Source of the DNA: Bacillota bacterium
GTDB lineage: Bacteria; Bacillota; Clostridia; Lachnospirales; Lachnospiraceae
DNA: 64,000 nucleotides
Assembly (NCBI GenBank): GCA_023398375.1
Contig: JAEWSH010000042.1
Span: 408,953 to 472,952, forward strand
Reading direction: 5' to 3'
Positions 1-8,563 of this stretch are shown one piece after another. A program made the translations under genes and the position numbers. The notes under the pieces are model-generated. The model worked only from the letters and a program-made list of their open reading frames with translations. It was not told the origin of the DNA and made no database searches. Every line of letters begins with the position of its first letter. Position 1 is the stretch's first letter.

Positions 1-260
1 AAGAATTTTTAAAATTATTAAAACCTGACATCTTTTTCTCTGGTATCAAGGATAAATTTGTAGCACAAAAAGCTGGTATTTTGTCAAGACAGTTACACTC
101 GTATGATTACAGCGGACCATATGCAGGCTTTAAGGGAGCGGTCAATTTCGCAAGAGATATTACAATGGGTATTTATACTCCGGCATGGAGCTATGTAAAG
201 GCACCTTGGAAAACGGCTCCGATCTTAGTTGGTACAATGGGAGGTGAGGAATCATGTTAG
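1..260 (+). CDS. nifD: Nitrogenase MoFe protein alpha chain, C-terminal fragment
   Basis: Only the last 85 or so codons are present; the gene is cut by the window edge and read from base 3. NifD is the alpha subunit of the MoFe protein, which holds FeMo-cofactor and reduces N2. The segment LHSYDYSGPYAG matches the family motif carrying the His ligand of FeMo-cofactor (alpha-His442 in Azotobacter), followed by the usual tail with APWKTAP. The TAG stop lies inside the start of nifK (ATG at 254, 7-base overlap), so the two subunits are translationally coupled, as expected for a 1:1 complex. Confidence is high despite truncation because the motif and neighbour agree. Confidence 0.95.
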   Translation, partial: EFLKLLKPDIFFSGIKDKFVAQKAGILSRQLHSYDYSGPYAGFKGAVNFARDITMGIYTPAWSYVKAPWKTAPILVGTMGGEESC

Positions 261-1618
261 ATTATACAAAAAAAGAAAATTATGAAAGAACCGCACTTAA
301 AGTCAATCCGGCAAAGACCTGTCAGCCGGTAGGTGCAATGTATGCAGCTCTCGGGGTACATGAATGTATGCCTCACAGTCATGGTTCACAAGGATGCTGT
401 GCTTTTCACAGAATGTTCCTGACCAGACATTTTAAAGATCCGGCAATGGCTTCCTCCAGCTCCTTTACGGAGGGCTCGTCTGTGTTTGGCGGCGGTAGTA
501 ACTTAAAAACAGCAGCCAAGAATATTTTTGATATTTATAACCCAAGAATCATTGCAGTACATACGACCTGTCTGTCAGAAACCATCGGTGATGACTTAAA
601 TGCTTTAATACAGGAGATTACTATTCCGGAAGGAAAATTTATGGTGCATACCAATACACCAAGCTATAAGGGCTCCCATATTACCGGCTTTAGCAATATG
701 GTATCCGGTTTTATCAAGTACTTATCCGTTTCTTCCGGTAAAAAGAATGGGAAAGTAACCATCATACCCGGATTTGTAAATCCGGGAGACATGAGAGAAA
801 TGAAAAGAATTGCGGAGGCAATGGGGGCTTCTTATATCATGCTTCCGGATACCAGTGGAGTTATGGATTCTCCGATGACAGGAAAATTTGAGATGTATCC
901 AAAGGGTGGGACTACCGTAGAGGAAATTATAGAATCAGGTGATTCAGAGCTTACCATAGCACTAGGCAGATTGACAAGTGAATCGCCGGCAGACACCTTA
1001 GAAAAGAAATGCGGTGTACCATATAAAGTACTTTCCCTTCCAATCGGTATCGGAAAAACAGATGAATATATTATGGAATTGCAGGCATATTCCAAGAAGG
1101 AAGTACCTTATGAGCTAGAGGAGGAAAGAGGGCAGTTGGTTGATATCTTACTTGATATCCATCCATATACCTATAACAAAAAGGCGGCCATATTTGGAGA
1201 TCCTGATACCGTACTTGGAATTGCAGAGTTCGTACTGGAAATGGGAATGGTTCCCAAATATTTAGTAACCGGTACACCTGGTGAAGCTTTTGAAAGAGAA
1301 GCAGCTGATTTATTTACAAAATTTGGTGTAGAAGGCTGCAAGGCAAAGGCGGCTGGAGACTTATATGAATTGCATCAGTGGATTCAGCAGGAAAGTGTAG
1401 ATTTACTGATTGGCGGAACGCATGGAAAACATATAGCAAGAGCGGAGGATATTCCATTGATTCGGGCAGGTTTCCCGATTATTGACCGATATATTCATTC
1501 TTACATGTCTTTGGTTGGTTATAAAGGAGCCATGAGACTGGCAGAACTGATTACCAATGCACTGATGGATCGACAGGACAGAGACTGTGCAGAAGAAGAT
1601 TTTGAAATGGTACTGTAA
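254..1618 (+). CDS. nifK: Nitrogenase MoFe protein beta chain
   Basis: 454 residues; the beta subunit of the MoFe protein, which shares the P-cluster with NifD and passes electrons to FeMo-cofactor. The three P-cluster cysteines are visible: Cys23 in TCQPVGA, Cys48 in GSQGCCAF, and Cys106 in TTCLSETIGDD. The protein starts only about 20 residues before the first P-cluster Cys, so it lacks the N-terminal arm of proteobacterial NifK (about 520 residues) and matches the short C. pasteurianum form. A good GGTGAGGA ribosome site precedes the ATG, which overlaps the nifD stop. Its own TAA is the first triplet of a structured repeat (1616-1735) separating it from nifE. Confidence 0.97.
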   Translation: MLDYTKKENYERTALKVNPAKTCQPVGAMYAALGVHECMPHSHGSQGCCAFHRMFLTRHFKDPAMASSSSFTEGSSVFGGGSNLKTAAKNIFDIYNPRIIAVHTTCLSETIGDDLNALIQEITIPEGKFMVHTNTPSYKGSHITGFSNMVSGFIKYLSVSSGKKNGKVTIIPGFVNPGDMREMKRIAEAMGASYIMLPDTSGVMDSPMTGKFEMYPKGGTTVEEIIESGDSELTIALGRLTSESPADTLEKKCGVPYKVLSLPIGIGKTDEYIMELQAYSKKEVPYELEEERGQLVDILLDIHPYTYNKKAAIFGDPDTVLGIAEFVLEMGMVPKYLVTGTPGEAFEREAADLFTKFGVEGCKAKAAGDLYELHQWIQQESVDLLIGGTHGKHIARAEDIPLIRAGFPIIDRYIHSYMSLVGYKGAMRLAELITNALMDRQDRDCAEEDFEMVL

Positions 1619-1735
1619 CATACCGGAAGAAAATCAAGCGGCTGCGAAGCGGACATTTGATTTTACCTGATATGTTAACGAGAGAACAAAGTTCTCGAGT
1701 GTTATCAGAAAGCGGCTGCGAAGCGCGGAAAGGAA
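1616..1735 (+). repeat. Structured intergenic repeat, family 1, copy 1 (nifK-nifE gap)
   Basis: The nifK-nifE gap closely matches 63872-64000. TAACATA (1616-1622) pairs with TATGTTA downstream; inside is AAAATCAA/TTGATTTT around a conserved GCGGCTGCGAAGC loop; a second stem GAGAAC/GTTCTC follows. In the other copy the outer stem is TAACTTA/TAAGTTA, a compensatory T:A to A:T exchange, and the second stem is GGAAA/TTTCC. This argues that RNA structure is maintained. A third hairpin seen at copy 2 is truncated here, and the nifE ribosome site begins directly after. Confidence 0.8.
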
Positions 1736-1743
1736 TGCATCAT

Positions 1744-3087
1744 ATGGAAAATGCGAGCATATTAGAGGAAAGAAAAGAGTTCATCTTATATAAGCAGGAT
1801 GGGTGCAGCGGAAACGGAATGCGCTGCGATACCAACAGTGTGTCAGGAGCAGTCAGCCAAAGAGCTTGTGTATATTGTGGAGCGCGAGTTGTTTTAAATC
1901 CCATAACCGATGCATTTCATATTGTGCATGGTCCCATTGGTTGTGCCAGCTATACCTGGGATATCAGAGGAAGCTTAACAAGCGGGGAGGATCTATACCG
2001 TAACAGCTTTTCCACAGATCTAAGGGAACAAGATGTTATTTTCGGCGGTGAAAAGAAATTAACGGCTGCAATCGAGGAGATTGCAGTCAAATATCATCCG
2101 AAATTGATTTTTGTATATGCGACGTGCATTGTCGGGGTAATCGGAGACGATGTAACGGCAATCTGCAAGGCAATGTCCAAGAAGTATCATATGCGAGTCA
2201 TACCAGTGAAATCTCCGGGATTTTCAGGAAATAAATCAGTGGGATACCGAATGGCTTGTAATGCCATTATGGAATTGATTTCGGGGCAAACGAAGGAAAA
2301 GAGAAAAGGTGTCAATATATTAGGTGATTTTAATCTTGCCGGTGAGATGTGGATTATTAAGGATTATCTGAATAAAATAGGTGTTCCGGTCATTTCAACC
2401 ATGACGGGAGATGCTACCTATGAAAGCCTTCTCGAGGCACCTTCTGCTACCTTAAATATTGTACAATGTGCCGGCTCAAGTACTTATTTAGCGAATCGAA
2501 TGGAAGAGGAAATGGGAATTCCGTATATCAAAGTAAGCTTTTTTGGAATTGAGGATACAACAAGCTCACTGATTCGTATCGCCGAGGCGATACAGGATGA
2601 AGATGCAAGACAAAAAGCAATTACTTTTACAACTCAGGAAACTATAAGATTACAGGAATTTCTTACTAAATATAGAAGAAATCTGGAAGGAAAAAAAGCT
2701 GCTATCTATGTAGGTGGTGGTTTTAAAGCAATTTCCCTGATACGGCAATTTCAGTCCATGGGAATGGAAACTGTAGTTGTTGGTACGCAGACAGGGAAAA
2801 AAGACGACTATGAAATAATAGAGAGCTTAGTCAACAAAGATACCGTCATACTTGATGATGCCAATCCGGCAGAATTAGAAAAATTTATGAAGGAAAAGAA
2901 AGCAGATATCTTAGTTGGCGGCGTAAAGGAAAGACCGCTGGCATATAAGCTGGGAATCGCATTTTGCGATCATAATCATGAAAGAAAGCATCCGTTAAGC
3001 GGCTTTGATGGAGTTGTAAATTTCACCAAAGAAATTAACAGCAGTATTAACAATCCCGTTTGGAACTATATGGAGGGAAGCATATGA
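1744..3087 (+). CDS. nifE: FeMo-cofactor scaffold protein NifE
   Basis: 447 residues from the ATG at 1744; with NifN it forms the scaffold on which the NifB-derived Fe-S precursor is matured to FeMo-cofactor. Family signatures near the N-terminus include CDTNSVSGAVSQRACVYCGA, HGPIGCASYTWDIRG and FGGEKKL, and TCIVGVIGDDV further on. The frame is open upstream to 1657, but that part is the intergenic repeat and does not resemble NifE. AAAGGA at 1729-1734 lies 9 bases before the 1744 ATG, which supports that start. The TGA stop overlaps the nifN-B start as ATGA, so NifE and NifN are translationally coupled. Confidence 0.95.
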   Translation: MENASILEERKEFILYKQDGCSGNGMRCDTNSVSGAVSQRACVYCGARVVLNPITDAFHIVHGPIGCASYTWDIRGSLTSGEDLYRNSFSTDLREQDVIFGGEKKLTAAIEEIAVKYHPKLIFVYATCIVGVIGDDVTAICKAMSKKYHMRVIPVKSPGFSGNKSVGYRMACNAIMELISGQTKEKRKGVNILGDFNLAGEMWIIKDYLNKIGVPVISTMTGDATYESLLEAPSATLNIVQCAGSSTYLANRMEEEMGIPYIKVSFFGIEDTTSSLIRIAEAIQDEDARQKAITFTTQETIRLQEFLTKYRRNLEGKKAAIYVGGGFKAISLIRQFQSMGMETVVVGTQTGKKDDYEIIESLVNKDTVILDDANPAELEKFMKEKKADILVGGVKERPLAYKLGIAFCDHNHERKHPLSGFDGVVNFTKEINSSINNPVWNYMEGSI

Positions 3088-5729
3088 GAGGTACCTTGGT
3101 AAATTTAAATGTAAATCCTTGCAAGATGTGTATGCCGATGGGAACTGCCACGGCTCTGTTCGGCATTTCGAAATGTATGACGATCCTTCATGGCTCACAA
3201 GGGTGCAGTACCTATATTAGAAGACATATGGCAACCCATTATAATGAGCCGGTGGATATTGCCTCCTCCTCCTTAACTGAGGAGGGAACGGTGTATGGAG
3301 GTGAGAAAAATCTCCTGACAGGTCTTAAGAATTTAATCAAGCTATACGAACCGGAAGTAATCGGAGTGGCGACTACCTGCCTTGCAGAAACAATAGGTGA
3401 AGATATTGGGAGAATCATTGAGAAATTCTATATGGAAAATCCTGAATATCAAAACATTAAAATTATTCCCATTCCATCAGCCGGATATGCAGGAACCCAA
3501 TTTGAAGGCTACATGAAAGCTTTATATGAGATTGTAAGAAATGTAGAAATGAATACCACAAATAATCAAAAGGTAAATATTGTAACTAGTACCCTGTCTC
3601 CAGCAGATACCAGATATTTAAAGGAATTGCTAGAGGAATTTTCCATTGATTATATTCTATTACCAGACTTATCAGACACCTTAGATGGTGTACATAAAAC
3701 AAATTATGAAAGACTGCCGGTTGGAGGAACCCGGATAGAGGATATCAGCAAAATGGCAGGCGCATGCATTACCCTGGAACTATCAAGCTTTACCGAGGAT
3801 AATCCTTCGGTAGCAGAATTTTTATATGAAGCTTACGGCGTTCCTTATAAAAAGTGTGCACTTCCTGTCTGCCTTAGAGATATGGATAAATTGATTAAAA
3901 TTCTATCGGATATTTCGGGAAAACCCATTCCCGAAAAGATAAAAAATCAGCGTGGACGATTCCTGGATGCCATGGTAGATGCACATAAATATAATGGGGA
4001 AGCAAGAGCTGCTATTTATGGAGAACCGGATTTTGTCTACAGCACTGTGCGTTTATGTGTAGAAAATGGCATCATGCCGATGCTTGTAGCCACAGGCTCA
4101 AAATGCATGGGGCTGAAGGAAATGCTTGTCAATCAGATACAGGAGGTGGCAGATTCCTATTTTATTGAACGTTTTGAAATACTTGATGATATAGATTTTC
4201 AGACTATAGAAGAAATGGCAAGAGAATTAGGGATTAATATACTCATTGGCAATTCGGACGGAAGAAGAATGGCAGAAAAATTAGGCATTGAACTTGTTCG
4301 AAGAAGTTTTCCTGTTCATGACAGAGTAGGAGGGCAAAGACTTCGCATGCTAGGCTATGAAGGCGCACTTACCCTTCTGGATGACATAGCAAATGTAATA
4401 CTTGCAAAGAAGGAAACCGGCTTTCGAGAAGAGTTATATCACAAATATTACAAAGGAGAGGCTGTATCTATGGTCGAGAAAAATAATGAGAAAAAAACAA
4501 TAGAACAAAAAACCGCTACGCATCCATGTTTTAATTGTGGAGCTCATGATTATGCCAGAATGCATTTACCAATTGCTCCAAAGTGTAACATAAGCTGCAA
4601 TTACTGTGTTCGCAAATTCGACTGTCCAAATGAGAGCAGACCGGGAGTCACCACCAATATATTAAAACCGCAGGAAGCTTTTGAAAAATATATGGAAGTA
4701 AAAAAGAAGGTCCCAAAGCTTTCGGTAGTAGGAATTGCCGGACCGGGAGATGCATTAGCTAATTTCGAGGAAACGAAAAAAACCTTGGAGTTAATCAGAG
4801 AGCAGGATAAGGAAGTAACCTTTTGCTTATCGACTAACGGACTCATGCTTCCTCGCCATGCCAATGAATTAATACAACTTGGAGTTTCACACGTCACTGT
4901 GACCATGAATGCCATTGATCCTAAAATCGGAGGGCAGATTTATAAATATGTAGATTATATGGGAGTAAGGTATTATGGGGAGACTGCAGCAGCTATTCTA
5001 TTAGCTAACCAGCTGACTGGGATACAGCTTCTTACGTCACAGGGAATCGTCTGTAAAGTGAACATTGTTATGCTAAAGGGCATCAATGACCAGCATATTC
5101 CTGAGGTTGTTAAAAAGGTGAAGGAATTAGAGGGAACCATTACGAATATAATGCAATTGATTCCAGTTTCCGGAAGTGTATTTGAGAATTTACCGCTGGT
5201 AAGCAACAAGGAAATTATGAAGATGAGAAAAGACTGCGGTGAGACCATGAAGCAGATGTATCATTGCAAGCAATGTCGTGCAGATGCCATTGGTACCTTA
5301 GAAAATGATCGTTCGATTGAGTTCAATGCTTGTCATAGGGCAGAAGAGCCGGAAAAAACAGCGGAAAATACAGGTTCCAAGTCTCAAAAGGTTCAGGTGG
5401 CTGTGGCAACGAAGAGCGGCATGATAGTAGATCAGCATTTTGGTCAGGTATCGGAACTATATGTTTATGAATACTTCGATGGATCTGCAAAATTCATAGA
5501 AAAGAGAAGCATAGATAAGTACTGCGATGGAAAGCAGGAGTGTGATGAAAAAGAAGATAAAATCTCTATGATCATTAATACCATTGCAGATTGTGATGCT
5601 GTCATCGCAATGAGAATAGGAGATTCTCCCAAAATGAAGTTAAAAGAAAAGGGAATTAAGGTATTTACAACTTACGATAAAATAGAAGATTCGGTGAAAA
5701 AGGTTGCGGCTGAGATGTCAGCTATATAA
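3084..5729 (+). CDS. nifN-B: NifN-NifB fusion: cofactor scaffold plus radical SAM cofactor synthase
   Basis: 881 residues from the ATG at 3084 (GGAGGG upstream; ATGA overlap with nifE). Residues 1 to about 450 are NifN, with NPCKMCMPMGTA, HGSQGCSTYIRRH and TTCLAETIGED. Residues from about 463 are NifB: HPCFNCGAHDYARMHLPIAPKC, then the radical SAM motif with Cys501, Cys505 and Cys508 (CNISCNYC), and NESRPGV. The last 110 or so residues, from about 769 (VQVAVATKSGMIVDQHFGQ), form a NifX/NafY-like domain usual at the NifB C-terminus. NifB makes the carbide-containing 8Fe core and NifEN matures it, so fusion places maker and acceptor in one chain. The same fusion is known in C. pasteurianum. An internal AAAGGAG (4452-4458) and ATG (4470) sit at the domain junction and might also yield free NifB. 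Confidence 0.95.
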   Translation: MRGTLVNLNVNPCKMCMPMGTATALFGISKCMTILHGSQGCSTYIRRHMATHYNEPVDIASSSLTEEGTVYGGEKNLLTGLKNLIKLYEPEVIGVATTCLAETIGEDIGRIIEKFYMENPEYQNIKIIPIPSAGYAGTQFEGYMKALYEIVRNVEMNTTNNQKVNIVTSTLSPADTRYLKELLEEFSIDYILLPDLSDTLDGVHKTNYERLPVGGTRIEDISKMAGACITLELSSFTEDNPSVAEFLYEAYGVPYKKCALPVCLRDMDKLIKILSDISGKPIPEKIKNQRGRFLDAMVDAHKYNGEARAAIYGEPDFVYSTVRLCVENGIMPMLVATGSKCMGLKEMLVNQIQEVADSYFIERFEILDDIDFQTIEEMARELGINILIGNSDGRRMAEKLGIELVRRSFPVHDRVGGQRLRMLGYEGALTLLDDIANVILAKKETGFREELYHKYYKGEAVSMVEKNNEKKTIEQKTATHPCFNCGAHDYARMHLPIAPKCNISCNYCVRKFDCPNESRPGVTTNILKPQEAFEKYMEVKKKVPKLSVVGIAGPGDALANFEETKKTLELIREQDKEVTFCLSTNGLMLPRHANELIQLGVSHVTVTMNAIDPKIGGQIYKYVDYMGVRYYGETAAAILLANQLTGIQLLTSQGIVCKVNIVMLKGINDQHIPEVVKKVKELEGTITNIMQLIPVSGSVFENLPLVSNKEIMKMRKDCGETMKQMYHCKQCRADAIGTLENDRSIEFNACHRAEEPEKTAENTGSKSQKVQVAVATKSGMIVDQHFGQVSELYVYEYFDGSAKFIEKRSIDKYCDGKQECDEKEDKISMIINTIADCDAVIAMRIGDSPKMKLKEKGIKVFTTYDKIEDSVKKVAAEMSAI

Positions 5730-5741
5730 AGGAGGAGTAAA

Positions 5742-6050
5742 ATGGTCAGTCCAAAGTATCATGTATTTGTTTGTACGAGCTGCAGAATTAACGGTCAGCA
5801 AAAAGGCTTCTGTCATTCAAAGGGGGCGGTGAATCTTGTACAAAGATTTATGGAGGAAATTGATGATAGAGATTTATCAAGTCAAGTAATGATTACCAAT
5901 ACGGGTTGTTTTGGTATTTGTGACAAGGGTCCCATTGTTGTTGTTTACCCGGAGGGCGTTTGGTATGGAAATGTAACAGAGAATGATGTGGAAACTATCG
6001 TGGAACAGCACTTTGAAGGAGGCTCTATCGTAGAGTCACTTGTTCTTTAA
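5742..6050 (+). CDS. [2Fe-2S] ferredoxin, Clostridium pasteurianum type (thioredoxin-like fold)
   Basis: 102 residues, the same length as the C. pasteurianum [2Fe-2S] ferredoxin (CpFd), and similar along its length, for example NTGCFGIC, KGPIVVVYPEGVWYGNV and RDLSSQVM. The cluster ligands known for that protein, Cys11, Cys24, Cys56 and Cys60, are all present at identical positions; Cys14 is the extra conserved cysteine. The C. pasteurianum protein interacts with the MoFe protein. The gene follows nifN-B by 12 bases with an AGGAGG site, so it is a dedicated part of the nif operon, probably in electron transfer or cofactor assembly. The exact role is inferred. Confidence 0.93.
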   Translation: MVSPKYHVFVCTSCRINGQQKGFCHSKGAVNLVQRFMEEIDDRDLSSQVMITNTGCFGICDKGPIVVVYPEGVWYGNVTENDVETIVEQHFEGGSIVESLVL

Positions 6051-6082
6051 GCAGAAAGAAAGGCGCGGGGGGAGGCATTTGC

Positions 6083-7066
6083 ATGATTCAAATAATGGAT
6101 AATACGTTAACTGCTTTCGATCATTGTCTGCCTTCCAAAGAAGATCTACATGTATTTAGTAATATGCTTTTTTCGATTGGTGTCGATATCGTTGAATTAT
6201 CGGTTGATGCATATGAGAGGATGAAACCATTGCCGGAGAATGGAAAATTTGCTCTTAATATAGAGTATATGGAAGCAATCGGTTTGTATCCTGGCTTTTA
6301 TCGCTATATCTGTCATCATGATAGAAGCAACGAAAAAGTAATTAATCAAATACAATTGAACGATGCAAGAGAAATAGTTAAACTAAGGGCATTTTACGAT
6401 TGTAAAGAACTTCGAATCGTTGGGTTGGATGATTTGATATGTGGATCATATGACAAAACAATGAAAGAAATAAAAAATAGTTTACCGAAGAGCAGAGTTT
6501 ATTTTTGCCCGGAAAATAATTATGGATGTGCAAGTGCGCTTGCGGTTCAATGGATCTTGATGGATGGCCATAATATCACAACAAGCTTTGCCGGATTTAA
6601 AAATAATGCTGCAACGGAAGAGGTTCTTATGGCACTTCGATTGGCGGTGCGTCATAAGCCAAACCGGGATTTATCAGCATTGCCCCGGTTAATGAAACTA
6701 TTCGAAGAAATAACGAATCGTAAAATCGGAAATAAAAAACCGGTGATCGGAAAAAACATATTTAAAGTAGAGGCAGGTATTCATGCAGACGGAATCAGTA
6801 AGAATCCCCTGACTTACGAAGCGTATGATCCAAAATGTGTAGGAGGAAAAACTGAATTAGTCATAGGAAAACATTCCGGGTTAAAGGCAATTAAATATAA
6901 AATGCAGGAATTGGAAATGCCTCTGCCAATGGATATGGTAATTGAGAAAATATTATATATGGTGAAAGAAACATGCACGGAAAATAGAGCCAGTTTGAGT
7001 GACAAAGATTTTGAAAAACTTGCCATTGAGGTGATTGCCAATGAAAGAGACCAAATATATAGTTGA
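6083..7066 (+). CDS. nifV-omega: Homocitrate synthase omega subunit (degenerate barrel plus C-terminal domain)
   Basis: 327 residues; corresponds to the C-terminal part of NifV. The N-terminal half still resembles the HMGL-like TIM barrel but has lost its catalytic groups: the DTTLRDGEQ motif of the partner is DNTLTAFDH here, and the metal-binding HVHNDLG strand is replaced by CPENNYG. The C-terminal half keeps VEAGIHADGISKNP and VIGKHSGLKA, the second-domain motifs of homocitrate/isopropylmalate synthases. Its end overlaps nifV-alpha by 26 bases. Homocitrate is the organic ligand of FeMo-cofactor. By analogy with C. pasteurianum, omega and alpha are expected to form one enzyme. I infer that omega is structural or regulatory and alpha catalytic. 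Confidence 0.9.
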   Translation: MIQIMDNTLTAFDHCLPSKEDLHVFSNMLFSIGVDIVELSVDAYERMKPLPENGKFALNIEYMEAIGLYPGFYRYICHHDRSNEKVINQIQLNDAREIVKLRAFYDCKELRIVGLDDLICGSYDKTMKEIKNSLPKSRVYFCPENNYGCASALAVQWILMDGHNITTSFAGFKNNAATEEVLMALRLAVRHKPNRDLSALPRLMKLFEEITNRKIGNKKPVIGKNIFKVEAGIHADGISKNPLTYEAYDPKCVGGKTELVIGKHSGLKAIKYKMQELEMPLPMDMVIEKILYMVKETCTENRASLSDKDFEKLAIEVIANERDQIYS

Positions 7067-7847
7067 CACAACATTGCGGGATGGAGAACAAAGTCCGGGT
7101 ATTGTCCTTCGTACGGAAGATAAAGTTAAAATTGCAAAATGTCTGGATGAAATTGGTGTTTATGAAATAGAAGCAGGGGTACCGTGTCTTAGTCCGGTGG
7201 AAGAAGAGGGAATCAGCAGGATAATAGAAAATACAGCAAAGGCAAAAATATCCGTTTGGAGCCGCATGAATGCTGAAGATGTAAAAAAATCCATCGTCTG
7301 CAGACCCGACATTATCCATATTGGAATGCCGGTATCCTATATTCAGATCTATACCAAGTTGAAAAAGAATAAGGTATGGGTACAAAAATCAATATTGGAG
7401 TGTGTAGCAGTTGCAAGAAGTCAGAATGTTGATGTAACCGTTGGATTGGAAGATGCATCCAGATCCGATATTGGATTTTTATTAAGTCTGATCAGGGAAC
7501 TTAGTAAAGAGGGAGTCAAAACAATACGTTTGGCAGACACTGTTGGTATCTTAACTCCAAATAGAACGAAAGAAATCGTAGAAACTATGAAGGCCTATTC
7601 AGATGTTAATATTGAAATGCATGTCCATAACGATCTGGGCATGGCAGTAGCCAATTCGATTATTGGCGCAAAAGCAGGTGCCGACTATATTGACAGCACC
7701 TTATTTGGCATAGGAGAGAGAACCGGAAATTGTAATTTTTATGACTTTATTAAGGCAAGTGAATCCATATTTCAATTTGCAATGACCAAGAAACAGATCA
7801 GGGAAGTTGAAAAAAAGGTGTATGAAGAACTGAAAGGGGCAATGTAA
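7041..7847 (+). CDS. nifV-alpha: Homocitrate synthase alpha subunit (catalytic barrel)
   Basis: 268 residues from the ATG at 7041, preceded by GAGGTG; an in-frame TTG two codons upstream is less likely. It is the catalytic TIM barrel of the HMGL family, joining acetyl-CoA and 2-oxoglutarate to homocitrate. DTTLRDGEQSPG carries the catalytic Arg and metal-ligand Asp, and MHVHNDLGMAVANS carries the two metal-binding His; FGIGERTGNC follows. The chain stops right after the barrel and lacks the C-terminal helical/communication domain, which is supplied by the omega gene just upstream. Gene order (C-terminal part before N-terminal part) excludes a simple frameshift of one ancestral nifV. Confidence 0.93.
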   Translation: MKETKYIVDTTLRDGEQSPGIVLRTEDKVKIAKCLDEIGVYEIEAGVPCLSPVEEEGISRIIENTAKAKISVWSRMNAEDVKKSIVCRPDIIHIGMPVSYIQIYTKLKKNKVWVQKSILECVAVARSQNVDVTVGLEDASRSDIGFLLSLIRELSKEGVKTIRLADTVGILTPNRTKEIVETMKAYSDVNIEMHVHNDLGMAVANSIIGAKAGADYIDSTLFGIGERTGNCNFYDFIKASESIFQFAMTKKQIREVEKKVYEELKGAM

Positions 7848-7850
7848 TAT

Positions 7851-8489
7851 ATGATAAAAATTGGCATTATCTTAAATCAGGAAGGAAGGATTGCATCTCT
7901 TTTCGATGCGACAGAAATTGGAATCTACGAGAAAAATGGATCCAATTGGATGAAAATCTGTGAAGTAAAGGAATGCTTTAGTCAAAGAAATACGATGAAT
8001 CAAATGCGGGAATTCTTGGATCAATTAATGATAGAGTTAAAAGATTGTAAGATTTTAATTGCTTCCATTCTTACAGGAATTCCCTTTATGATACTTGATA
8101 AAAAAGGTTTTATGCTTTGTGAAGCAGAAGAACTATCAGAACGGTTATTGGAAGAAATCGCAATTGATTACGAAAAAATGGAGCAAAAGAAAAATCAGAT
8201 GCAGCAAACAGTATTACAAGAGTATCCAACTGCACCATTTGAAACAAATGAAAAGGGTATATATGAGCTCGATATTAGAAAATTACAGGAATGTCATCCG
8301 GAAATCTCTTCCAAAAAGGCAATCATTCCTTTTTTAAAAGAAATAAAGTTTTATAGTTTAATCATATACTGCGGTCATGTAATGCCATGGCTCGATATGG
8401 AACTTCCTGCTCTGGGTTTTCAGTATACAGCCAATAAAATAGAAGGACAGGGATTTTGCGTGGAAATTGAGAAAACGCGTTGTGATTAA
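7851..8489 (+). CDS. AnfO-family nitrogenase accessory protein
   Basis: 212 residues starting 3 bases after nifV-alpha. Recognised as AnfO-like from the overall pattern: IGIILNQEGRIASLFDATEI and KNGSNWM at the N-terminus, KILIASILTGIPFMILDKKGF in the middle, and the C-terminal block IPFLKEIKFYSLIIYCGHVMPWLD. AnfO was named in iron-only nitrogenase operons, where its function is poorly defined. Here it ends a Mo-nitrogenase cluster with FeMo-cofactor genes. No membrane segment or signal peptide is seen. The family call is moderately sure; the role is unknown, perhaps electron delivery or cofactor handling. A structured repeat begins about 75 bases after the stop. Confidence 0.8.
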   Translation: MIKIGIILNQEGRIASLFDATEIGIYEKNGSNWMKICEVKECFSQRNTMNQMREFLDQLMIELKDCKILIASILTGIPFMILDKKGFMLCEAEELSERLLEEIAIDYEKMEQKKNQMQQTVLQEYPTAPFETNEKGIYELDIRKLQECHPEISSKKAIIPFLKEIKFYSLIIYCGHVMPWLDMELPALGFQYTANKIEGQGFCVEIEKTRCD

Positions 8490-8563
8490 AGTTGCCTTTT
8501 ATTACATAAAAAGTTTGATTCATTACAATCTTCTTCATTTTTCGGCTTTAAATTGCGATATAA

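Noticed and set aside
1657..1743. N-terminal extension of NifE from an earlier start
   Set aside because: These codons lie in the repeat element, do not resemble NifE, and a better ribosome site serves the ATG at 1744.
6083..7847. Split nifV as a frameshifted pseudogene
   Set aside because: The C-terminal-type gene comes first and has its own barrel, so one frameshift cannot produce this order; the same split is known in C. pasteurianum.
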